Source: Flavobacteriaceae bacterium
GTDB lineage: Bacteria > Bacteroidota > Bacteroidia > Flavobacteriales > Flavobacteriaceae
Reading direction: 5' to 3'
DNA length: 5,122 bases
Assembly: GCA_030633225.1 (NCBI GenBank)
Contig: DAOVTF010000167.1
Coordinates: forward strand, 1 to 5,122
Every line of letters begins with the position of its first letter. The first letter of the stretch is position 1. The position numbers and the translations under genes are program-made. The notes under the pieces are model-generated. The model worked only from the letters and a program-made list of their open reading frames with translations, ran no database searches and was not told the origin of the DNA. Below are positions 1-5,122 of the stretch, piece after piece.

Positions 1-235
1 AATCAACAATACTATTCATATCAATAGTAAAATTACCACCAGAAATTGTATTATTTCCTGCCGAAAAGAAACCATTTGTTAGTTTTATTGTCCCATAATG
101 TTCACCAGTTGGTTTAAACCCTTTCCAATTAATAGCAGAATCATCTACATTAGTTTTGTACTCATTTTGTGCAATAGTAGAAAAGGAAATTAATACTAAT
201 GCTAGCCCTAGTAATTTTGAAATTCTTTTTATCAT
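1..235 (-). CDS. YceI-like family protein, N-terminal part (3' end beyond window)
   Basis: The frame opens at an ATG at 235 and runs off the left edge after 78 complete codons, so only the N-terminal part is present. Residues 1-22 form a signal peptide (basic MIKR start, hydrophobic LLGLALVLISF core, likely cleavage after STIA), so the product is periplasmic or otherwise exported. The mature part begins with an NWKGFKPTGEHYGTIKL stretch and continues with GGNFTIDMNSI. This W-x-G-x-K-x-x-G-x-H-x-G-x-I pattern followed by an F-x-I-D-M-x-S strand is the start of the YceI fold, a lipocalin-like beta barrel that in studied members binds polyisoprenoid-type lipids. The ligand here is unknown. The leader is A-rich (AAAACAAAAAA before the ATG), normal for Flavobacteria. 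It lies 76 bp downstream of the M1 peptidase, behind a putative terminator, so it is probably its own transcription unit. The family call is good; a specific function cannot be given. Confidence 0.85.
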   Translation of the reverse strand, partial: MIKRISKLLGLALVLISFSTIAQNEYKTNVDDSAINWKGFKPTGEHYGTIKLTNGFFSAGNNTISGGNFTIDMNSIVD

Positions 236-240
236 TTTTT

Positions 241-288
241 TGTTTTAAAAATTAAATCTACAGTATGTATCTTTTATAAATACTGCAG
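241..288 (-). terminator. Putative intrinsic terminator after the M1 peptidase gene
   Basis: On the minus strand an imperfect hairpin lies 23 nt past the M1 stop codon. The outer stem pairs 280-288 with 258-266 (CTGCAGTAT with ATACTGTAG, one G-U pair). After one mismatch the inner pairs are UAU/AUA, closing a 5-nt loop AAAAG. A T-rich stretch (ATTTAATTTTT) follows at 247-257. Shape and position fit a factor-independent terminator. The YceI start codon is only 22 nt beyond the hairpin, so it could instead act as a leader structure or attenuator for that gene. Confidence 0.5.
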
Positions 289-311
289 ATTGATTGTTTT
301 TATATTGTGTA

Positions 312-2585
312 TTAGTGAGAAGTGCTACTCTTTTTAAAATTATCAAATTGAGAATCTTCAGTTTTCTTTGGCCAACTATTATTGCTTTTATCAACATCAG
401 CTGTTAATTCATTTGGATCAATATTGATTTCCTTAATTTCTTTATCAGAAGCAAATAGTTTTTTAATTTCCTTATCGTTAAATCTCCAAATCTTTGCAGG
501 GTAATATTTATTTTCTTTTGTACCATCTGCATAAACAACTTCCATTATAATAGGCATCACCAAATCACCTGGTTTTTCAAATACTATTTCATAATAATAC
601 TTGGTATTTTTTAAATTCTTTCTTTCCTCAGCTGTATAGTTTTCGTTTAAATAATCATCTAAGAATTTAAAATCATTCATTGGATCAGTATTATTTGCCA
701 TATCACTTGTAAAATCGTCACTATCTGTATTTACCAAGAATAAAGCAGGCAAGAAATTATTAACATCTACACCATACATTTTTGCCATTCTTTTAGCTCT
801 TTTGGTTGGTTTATCTGTTAAAGCATATTTTTTAACTTCTTTAATGCCTATGTCATTATAGTAAGTACTATAGAACCAACCTCTCCAAAACCAATCTAAA
901 TCAGTTCCAGAAGCATCTTCCATTGTTCTAAAGAAATCAGCAGGAGTAGGGTGTTTAAATTTCCATCTATTTGCATAAGTTGCAAATGCTTTATCAAAAA
1001 GATCATGACCTAATATTACTTCTCTTAACATGTATAATCCTGCAGCAGGTTTTGAATATGCATTAGCTCCACTATTAAAGACATTTTCGTGTTGAGACAT
1101 AATTGGAGAAATTTTGTTTTGGTCACCACTCATATAATTCACTACATTTCGAGGATAACCTCTTGATGGGAACCCTGGTTCAAAATTTTGTTCTGCTAAT
1201 AGCTGAGTAAAAGTATTCAAACCTTCATCCATCCATCCCCATTGACGTTCATCAGAATTAATAATCATTGGAAACCAATTATGACCAACTTCATGAATAA
1301 TAACTCCAATCATACCATTTCTTGTTCTTTGAGAATAAGTACCATCTTCTTTTGGTCTTCCAAAATTCCAGCAAATCATAGGATATTCCATTCCTTGTTG
1401 CTTTGCATTAACAGAAATTGCTTTGTGGTATGGATAGTCAAAAAGGTGTTTTGAATAAGTTTCGATTGTTGCTACAACAGCTTTTGTTGAATATTCTTCC
1501 CAAAGAGGATTTCCTTCTTTAGGATAAACAGAAACTGCCATAACAGTTCTGCTACCAAGTTTTACAGCTTGAGCATCAAGAATGTACTTTCTAGAACTTG
1601 CAAATGCAAAATCACGTACATTTTCTGCTTTCATTTTCCAGGTTTTTGTTTTCTTTGAAAAACCTTTTTCATTTTTTTCTGCTTCTTCCTGAGTAACAAT
1701 AATTACTGGTTTGTCATAAGATTTTTGAGCTTGTTCGTATCTTTTCCATTGTTTGGAAGTAAGCATATCTTTTCTATTAGTGATATGACCTGTACCTTCC
1801 AACATATGGTCTGCAGGAGTTGTGATGTTTACTTCAAAATTTCCAAAAGGCAAAGTAAATTCACCACGGCCAAAAAATTGCATATTTTGCCATCCTTCAA
1901 CATCATTATATACCGCCATTCTTGGATAAAATTGGGCAATAATATATGCGTTATTTCCGTCTTTAAAAGGTTCATAACCAGACCTTCCTCTCTCAACTGT
2001 ATAGTCTGGAATATTATACCACCATTTTATTTTGAAGGAAATTTTGTCACCCGATTTTAAAACATTTGGTAAATCAATACGCATCATAGTATTATTTACT
2101 GTTGTAGGAAGATCCTTTCCCTTCATGTCTTTAACATAATCTATATTAAATCCGCCTTCAAATGGTTTACCTAAAAATGTTTGTGTAAATTTTTTGGGAT
2201 TATAGAAAGTTCCAGGACCACCAGCTTTAATGTCATTTGTAATTGCATCAGCGGCTCTAATATTTTGATCTAATTGGATCCATAAATATTCTAAATCATC
2301 AGGAGAATTATTTGAATAAGTAATTGTTTCTTCTCCAAAAATCTTTTGATTTTCATCATCTAAGGTAATGTCCATTACATAATCTGCTTGCTGTTGGTAG
2401 TACTCATGACCAGGTGCACCTGCAGCAGTTCTATACGTATTTGGAGTTGGAAACTCTTGTTTGAGCTGCGCGAACTTACTAATATTATAATGTCCAGGTT
2501 GTTTTTCTTTAGTCTCTTTTTCTTGAGCAAACCCTCCATAAGAAACAATAGACAAAATAAAGATTAAAAATGTAATTTTTTTCAT
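312..2585 (-). CDS. Secreted M1 family zinc metallopeptidase (aminopeptidase)
   Basis: Complete 757-residue protein. Residues 1-20 are a signal peptide (MKK, then ITFLIFILSIVSYGGFA), so it acts in the periplasm or at the surface; no lipobox and no obvious type IX secretion C-terminal domain is visible. Residues about 65-265 fit the N-terminal beta domain of M1 enzymes. The gluzincin site is complete: HEVGH at 431-435 (zinc ligands H431 and H435, general base E432) and, after 18 residues, the third ligand E454 in WMDEGLN. Y510 in AYSKPAAGLYML fits the transition-state-stabilising tyrosine. The N-terminus-binding motif reads QGMEY at 397-401 instead of GAMEN; E400, which would bind the substrate amine, is kept. 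A WFWRGWFYS segment (565-573) resembles the end of the helical domain, and a beta-rich C-terminal domain follows. It should remove N-terminal residues from peptides; the true substrate is unknown. It stands 90 bp downstream of the DUF6702 gene, separated by a terminator. Confidence 0.95.
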   Translation of the reverse strand: MKKITFLIFILSIVSYGGFAQEKETKEKQPGHYNISKFAQLKQEFPTPNTYRTAAGAPGHEYYQQQADYVMDITLDDENQKIFGEETITYSNNSPDDLEYLWIQLDQNIRAADAITNDIKAGGPGTFYNPKKFTQTFLGKPFEGGFNIDYVKDMKGKDLPTTVNNTMMRIDLPNVLKSGDKISFKIKWWYNIPDYTVERGRSGYEPFKDGNNAYIIAQFYPRMAVYNDVEGWQNMQFFGRGEFTLPFGNFEVNITTPADHMLEGTGHITNRKDMLTSKQWKRYEQAQKSYDKPVIIVTQEEAEKNEKGFSKKTKTWKMKAENVRDFAFASSRKYILDAQAVKLGSRTVMAVSVYPKEGNPLWEEYSTKAVVATIETYSKHLFDYPYHKAISVNAKQQGMEYPMICWNFGRPKEDGTYSQRTRNGMIGVIIHEVGHNWFPMIINSDERQWGWMDEGLNTFTQLLAEQNFEPGFPSRGYPRNVVNYMSGDQNKISPIMSQHENVFNSGANAYSKPAAGLYMLREVILGHDLFDKAFATYANRWKFKHPTPADFFRTMEDASGTDLDWFWRGWFYSTYYNDIGIKEVKKYALTDKPTKRAKRMAKMYGVDVNNFLPALFLVNTDSDDFTSDMANNTDPMNDFKFLDDYLNENYTAEERKNLKNTKYYYEIVFEKPGDLVMPIIMEVVYADGTKENKYYPAKIWRFNDKEIKKLFASDKEIKEINIDPNELTADVDKSNNSWPKKTEDSQFDNFKKSSTSH

Positions 2586-2645
2586 GTGTAATTTATTTAT
2601 ATTTTATTAATTCGGAAATATTTTTTTAAATAGAACGACGAAGAT

Positions 2646-2674
2646 AAAAATAAAAAATTATCGAAAAACGATAA
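2646..2674 (-). terminator. Intrinsic terminator after the DUF6702 gene
   Basis: Directly after the stop codon of the upstream minus-strand gene there is a perfect inverted repeat, TTATCG-TTTTT-CGATAA (2658-2674), with a 6-bp stem and a 5-nt loop. The minus strand continues as TTTTTTATTTTT (2646-2657). A hairpin followed at once by a long T tract is the standard rho-independent terminator layout. The stem is weak (two G-C pairs), which is common in such AT-rich genomes. It suggests that the M1 gene starting at 2585 has its own promoter or depends on read-through. Confidence 0.65.
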
Positions 2675-2675
2675 A

Positions 2676-3173
2676 TTAATATTTTAACATTTCTTTATCA
2701 TTTTCTCTCATTAATACCATTGTTTTAATTTGATCATTTATATGTAACTTGATATAGTTTTGCTGTTCTTCAAACATTTCTAGCAGCATTTTATTTTTAA
2801 CTTCAATTGAGTTAATTTCTTTAATGTCAGTACTTTCTAGATAAAAAAACATTACATCATTATCATATTCTTTTCCAAGAAAAGTGTATTCAATAAGTTG
2901 ATCATTAATTTTAACTTCAAATTTTTGATGAATATATATATTTAGAAATTTATCTGTTTCTGTAAGTTCTTCGTTAGTTGCTAGATTAAACTCTTTTTTA
3001 AATCTATTATTTATAATTTTTTCTATATCATCAATAAAGAAACGCATTGTAATTTGAATAGAATTTTCTTCTTTTACATGTTTAATTTTAGTCATACTTA
3101 CATAATATTTATGTGCAGTAAATGATAGGAGAGGAATTATAATAATGAGAAATATTTTTTTATAAAAACCCAT
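2676..3173 (-). CDS. DUF6702-like exported protein of unknown function
   Basis: 165 residues counted from the ATG at 3173. The same frame is open upstream to a TTG at 3284, but that would add 37 residues ahead of an obvious signal sequence and overlap the start of the divergent glycosylase, so the inner ATG is chosen. Residues 1-20 are a basic and strongly hydrophobic leader (YKK, then IFLIIIIPLLSFTA). Right after it comes HKYYVSMTKI, followed by alternating strands (SIQITMRFFIDDIEKII; FEVKINDQLIEYTFLGKEYD), an FEEQQN stretch at 134-139 and a RENDKEML tail. This pattern and length match, from memory, a flavobacterial family called DUF6702, sometimes labelled peptidase E in old annotations. 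No protease motif is visible, so that old name should not be trusted. The product is probably periplasmic or anchored by its leader. It precedes the M1 peptidase on the same strand, an arrangement I recall in related genomes; a functional link is inference only. Confidence 0.8.
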   Translation of the reverse strand: MGFYKKIFLIIIIPLLSFTAHKYYVSMTKIKHVKEENSIQITMRFFIDDIEKIINNRFKKEFNLATNEELTETDKFLNIYIHQKFEVKINDQLIEYTFLGKEYDNDVMFFYLESTDIKEINSIEVKNKMLLEMFEEQQNYIKLHINDQIKTMVLMRENDKEMLKY

Positions 3174-3188
3174 TTTAAATTTATGTAT

Positions 3189-3196
3189 TAAATTTG
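3189..3196 (+). promoter_or_regulatory. Candidate -7 promoter box for the glycosylase gene
   Basis: TAAATTTG matches the Bacteroidetes sigma-A -7 consensus TAnnTTTG exactly. A start site a few bases downstream, near 3203, would give the glycosylase mRNA a leader of about 55 nt before its TTG at 3258. No convincing -33 TTG lies at the usual spacing, so this rests on the -7 box and its position alone. Confidence 0.35.
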
Positions 3197-3208
3197 ATAA
3201 ATAGAATG

Positions 3209-3216
3209 CAAATGTA
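3209..3216 (-). promoter_or_regulatory. Candidate -7 promoter box for the DUF6702 gene
   Basis: On the minus strand the sequence reads TACATTTG, again an exact match to TAnnTTTG. A start near 3203 would give a leader of about 30 nt before the ATG at 3173. A T tract (3241-3248) lies upstream, but no clear -33 TTG is present at 19-21 bp. Its placement just ahead of a gene start supports it; the AT-rich background makes chance matches possible. Confidence 0.4.
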
Positions 3217-3257
3217 ATATATGCTTTAATATTCTGAATTAAAAAAAAGTTAAACGT

Positions 3258-3863
3258 TTGAAAAGTTATAAAGAGATACTTCAATATTTAGAGAAGGATA
3301 TTGTTTTACATCAAGCAATACAAAAACTTGATATTGAAGTTAAACCTGAATTTGATATTGATGTTTATTTTGCTTTGTTACAATCTATTGTTTCACAACA
3401 ATTATCAACAAAAGTGGCTAGAATAATTTTTAATCGCTTAACTGATTTGTTTGTGGATGGATATCCAAAGGCAGAGCAATTATTAATTACCGAGCATAAA
3501 GTATTAAGAAGTATTGGTTTATCAAATAATAAAGTTAATTATGTAAAAAATGTTGCTGAATTTTCGTTGCAGAATAATATTACTTTTGATTATTTACTTT
3601 TAAAAACTGATAACGAGATTATAGAATATTTAACTCAGATTAAAGGAGTAGGGAAATGGACAGTTCAAATGATTTTGATGTTTCCAATGGATAGACCAAA
3701 TGTTTTTCCGGTAGATGATCTCGGCATTCAAAACGGTATGAAAGATTTATATCAAGTTAATTTGGAAAAAAAAGAATTGAAATTAAAACTTATTGAAATT
3801 GCCCAAAAATGGCATCCGTACAAAACATTGGCGAGTAAATATATTTGGAAAATAGGAGACTAG
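3258..3863 (+). CDS. AlkA-like HhH-GPD DNA glycosylase (DNA-3-methyladenine glycosylase 2 family)
   Basis: 201 residues, and the only plus-strand gene here. It should excise alkylated bases such as 3-methyladenine in base excision repair, in the cytoplasm. Residues 36-62 (VYFALLQSIVSQQLSTKVARIIFNRL, shown by its core SIVSQQLSTKVA) form the helix typical of this superfamily. The helix-hairpin-helix is LTQIKGVGKWTVQM (125-138), and the Gly/Pro loop VFPVDDLGIQ follows at 149-158, with D154 as the expected catalytic aspartate. There is no cysteine at all, so the iron-sulfur cluster of the Nth/MutY branch is absent, which favours the AlkA/Mag branch. It lacks the N-terminal domain of E. coli AlkA, as many compact family members do. 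The start is TTG at 3258: an in-frame stop lies at 3240, and no ATG or GTG occurs in frame until residue 138, inside the helix-hairpin-helix. The leader is A-rich (AAAAAAAAGTTAAACG). It is divergent from the DUF6702 gene and convergent with the array to its right. Exact base specificity cannot be read from the sequence. Confidence 0.9.
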   Translation: MKSYKEILQYLEKDIVLHQAIQKLDIEVKPEFDIDVYFALLQSIVSQQLSTKVARIIFNRLTDLFVDGYPKAEQLLITEHKVLRSIGLSNNKVNYVKNVAEFSLQNNITFDYLLLKTDNEIIEYLTQIKGVGKWTVQMILMFPMDRPNVFPVDDLGIQNGMKDLYQVNLEKKELKLKLIEIAQKWHPYKTLASKYIWKIGD

Positions 3864-3877
3864 AGGAAAAGTCGAAA

Positions 3878-4018
3878 TTATTCTATGTAGTATTTAAAGG
3901 CTATTTTATTTTGAATTAAGATATCCATAACCTCTAAATAACGTTCTTTTTCAAACAAGGTGACAATACCTTTTTGTAAGCAAACAATTAAGAAAAACAA
4001 TAAGTAAAATTTCTTCAT
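3878..4018 (-). CDS. 46-residue mini-gene, internally deleted copy of the CarboxypepD_reg-like paralogues
   Basis: A short open frame of 46 codons starting at ATG 4018 and ending at TAA 3878. Its start overlaps the stop of the preceding gene by one base (TAATG), the same junction that links the two larger paralogues. The first 15 residues, MKKFYLLFFLIVCLQ, line up without gaps with the signal peptide of the 235-residue neighbour (MKKVYFIIFLLSAIQ). From CLQKGIVTLFEKERYLEVMD onward it matches the C-terminus of that neighbour (CLPFNIANLFYKERYLEVVD): 14 of 24 positions identical through the next few residues. The beta-sandwich domain and middle region, about 190 residues, are missing. It therefore looks like a paralogue reduced by in-frame deletion to leader plus C-terminal tail. 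It may be a decaying remnant or a real small membrane or secreted peptide; the frame is intact and has no stop. It ends 14 bp from the convergent glycosylase gene. Expression is unknown. Confidence 0.5.
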   Translation of the reverse strand: MKKFYLLFFLIVCLQKGIVTLFEKERYLEVMDILIQNKIAFKYYIE

Positions 4019-4725
4019 TATTTATAGTAAGTTTCACTTTGGGTTATAAAAACATCAACTACTTCTAAATATCTTTCTTTATAAAATAGGTTGGCAATAT
4101 TAAAAGGTAAGCAATGAGTAATAAATTCATCAATATTTTCTAATTTGATCTTTACAATATTTATAAAGAATTCATCTTTAAAATGCGTACGTATCATATT
4201 AACATCCAATTCATTATTTAATTTTCTTTCATCTTCATCAAGATGCTTTTGAAGAATTTTCAACTTTTTTTTCTCCCCAGAGATTGCTCCATATAACTGT
4301 GAGATCATACCTCCTTTAGTATAGTAATTTATTTTTCTTTCTGTAGGTTTTAGTGGTTCTTTACCAGCATTTGGTAAGCCTAATGATTTTGCCATATTAT
4401 GAACAACCACTTCTTGTAATTCATTTGTTTTTTGAGTCAAATATATTTCTATTACTTTCTTTTTAATGTGTGTTTTATTTACTTTGATCTTTTTTGTTAG
4501 ATATTGAATATTAGAAAATTGAAGCACATCATTTTCTTTAACAGAAATTTGAAACTTTCCAGATCGATTGCTTACTGTACCTTTATTGGTAGTTTTATTT
4601 ACTATATTGACATTATCAATTGCTAAGGAATCAATAAAGATTATTCCATGTAAAATGATGTGATCACTTTGAGAATTCATTTGAATCGCAGACAATAAAA
4701 ATATAATAAAGTATACTTTTTTCAT
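4018..4725 (-). CDS. CarboxypepD_reg-like domain exported protein (complete paralogue, 235 residues)
   Basis: Complete gene from ATG 4725 to TAA 4018. Residues 1-19 are a signal peptide (MKKVYFIIFLLSAIQMNSQ), so it is exported. Residues about 23-108 form a carboxypeptidase-regulatory-like beta sandwich: LHGIIF, then IDNVNIVNKTTNKGTVSNRSGKF, then NDVLQFSNIQY, ending in the TNELQEVVV strand seen where this domain leads into other regions. The second half (about 120-235) carries ERKINYY, AISGEKKKLKI, HFKDEFF and CLPFNIANLFYKERYLEVVD, motifs shared with the gene upstream. There is no TonB box, beta barrel or peptidase site, so despite the domain name it is not an enzyme as far as can be seen. Its start overlaps the stop of the upstream paralogue by one base, which indicates translational coupling in an operon. 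Compared with the upstream copy it lacks about 14 residues after the YY motif. The molecular role is unknown. Confidence 0.88.
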   Translation of the reverse strand: MKKVYFIIFLLSAIQMNSQSDHIILHGIIFIDSLAIDNVNIVNKTTNKGTVSNRSGKFQISVKENDVLQFSNIQYLTKKIKVNKTHIKKKVIEIYLTQKTNELQEVVVHNMAKSLGLPNAGKEPLKPTERKINYYTKGGMISQLYGAISGEKKKLKILQKHLDEDERKLNNELDVNMIRTHFKDEFFINIVKIKLENIDEFITHCLPFNIANLFYKERYLEVVDVFITQSETYYK

Positions 4726-5122
4726 TAATGCGTTTTAAAATTATCACTTTCTACAATAAAAATATCCACTAAGTCAAGATATCTCTTTTTTTTAAATAAA
4801 AATATTATATTTTTTGGCAAACAAAAGTTCAAAAAAGCATCAATACTACCTATTTGTATTCGAATATCTTTTATAAAAAAATCATCTTTATAATGATTTC
4901 TTATTTCTTGAAGTATCATTTGATTTTCTTTATCAATTTTGTCTTGAATTATCAATTGATTCAATTTTCTGTGTTTTTTACGATTGCCGGATATGATATT
5001 GTAAATATCATCTATACCTCCTTGCTGACCCAAAAGAGTAGCGATTATTACTATGGGAAGGCTTTCTTGACTATAATAATTTAATTTACGTTCAATTTGG
5101 TTAAGGGGTTTATTATTAGCGT
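4725..5122 (-). CDS. CarboxypepD_reg-like family paralogue, C-terminal part (5' end beyond window)
   Basis: The frame is open from the right edge to TAA at 4725, giving 131 residues of the C-terminal half. A TTG at 5033 is not the start: the coding similarity continues upstream of it (NNKPLNQIERKLNYYSQES, matching GKEPLKPTERKINYYTK in the downstream gene). From the ISG motif to the end the two proteins align without gaps, about 33 of 85 residues identical, with shared HYKDDFF/HFKDEFF, CLPxNI and LFxKxRYL blocks. Between the YY and ISG motifs this copy has 14 extra residues containing a hydrophobic stretch (SLPIVIIATLLG) followed by QQGG. By analogy with the next gene the missing N-terminus should hold a signal peptide and a CarboxypepD_reg-like beta sandwich. 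It is the first visible member of a coupled array. Function unknown. Confidence 0.82.
   Translation of the reverse strand, partial: ANNKPLNQIERKLNYYSQESLPIVIIATLLGQQGGIDDIYNIISGNRKKHRKLNQLIIQDKIDKENQMILQEIRNHYKDDFFIKDIRIQIGSIDAFLNFCLPKNIIFLFKKKRYLDLVDIFIVESDNFKTH

Noticed and set aside
1242..2060. Plus-strand open frames inside the M1 peptidase gene (1242-1454 and 1725-2060)
   Set aside because: They lie antisense to well-conserved M1 coding sequence, have no recognisable domain and show low-information composition expected from the complementary strand.
2613..2644. Possible promoter for the M1 gene (minus strand TATTTCCG with TTCG about 20 bp upstream)
   Set aside because: It differs from TAnnTTTG at two of the fixed positions and lacks a true TTG; a promoter is expected in this gap but cannot be placed.
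3174..3284. N-terminal extension of the DUF6702 frame up to a TTG at 3284
   Set aside because: The extension would put 37 residues before a clear signal peptide and overlap the divergent glycosylase start; the inner ATG at 3173 gives the usual family length as I recall it.
3858..3873. GACT/AGTC inverted repeat at the end of the glycosylase gene
   Set aside because: Only four pairs around an 8-nt loop and no T tract on either side; too weak for a terminator.
4725..5033. A 102-residue gene starting with TTG at 5033
   Set aside because: The frame stays open to the right edge and the residues upstream of 5033 align with the neighbouring paralogue, so this is an internal Leu codon of a longer gene.
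4854..5084. Plus-strand hydrophobic open frame opposite the right-hand paralogue
   Set aside because: Its hydrophobicity comes from the complement of Lys/Asn/Asp-rich codons in the real minus-strand gene; no domain or start context supports it.
4018..5122. Carboxypeptidase activity suggested by the domain name
   Set aside because: The domain is only the regulatory beta sandwich; no zinc-binding peptidase motif occurs in either protein.

Overview
The window is AT-rich chromosomal DNA from the Bacteroidetes, most likely a marine-type member of the Flavobacteriaceae. This rests on protein families typical of that group (a periplasmic M1 metallopeptidase, a DUF6702-like protein, CarboxypepD_reg-like proteins, a YceI protein), on A-rich leaders without clear Shine-Dalgarno sequences, and on TAnnTTTG-type promoter boxes. 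No RNA gene, insertion sequence, CRISPR array or phage gene was seen.

Layout from left to right: the N-terminal part of a secreted YceI-like protein (minus strand, cut by the left edge); a hairpin terminator; a complete 757-residue secreted M1 gluzincin aminopeptidase (minus); a second hairpin terminator; a 165-residue DUF6702-like exported protein (minus); a short divergent intergenic region with two facing promoter-like boxes; a cytoplasmic AlkA-like HhH-GPD DNA glycosylase, the only plus-strand gene, with a TTG start; and then, convergent to it, a minus-strand tandem array of three related genes. The array reads from the right edge: a CarboxypepD_reg-like protein cut by the window end, a complete 235-residue paralogue, and a 46-codon mini-gene that looks like the same protein with about 190 internal codons removed. 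Consecutive members overlap by one base in the junction TAATG.

Together, the minus-strand genes look like a cell-envelope cluster of exported proteins (CarboxypepD_reg-like array, DUF6702, M1 peptidase, YceI). From memory of flavobacterial genomes, the first three families often sit together, but a common function is not established. The glycosylase interrupts this order and serves an unrelated DNA-repair role. The least ordinary part is the paralogue array at 3878-5122, especially the unannotated mini-gene. I see no strong evidence for a wholly new system; most of the window is ordinary flavobacterial core sequence.
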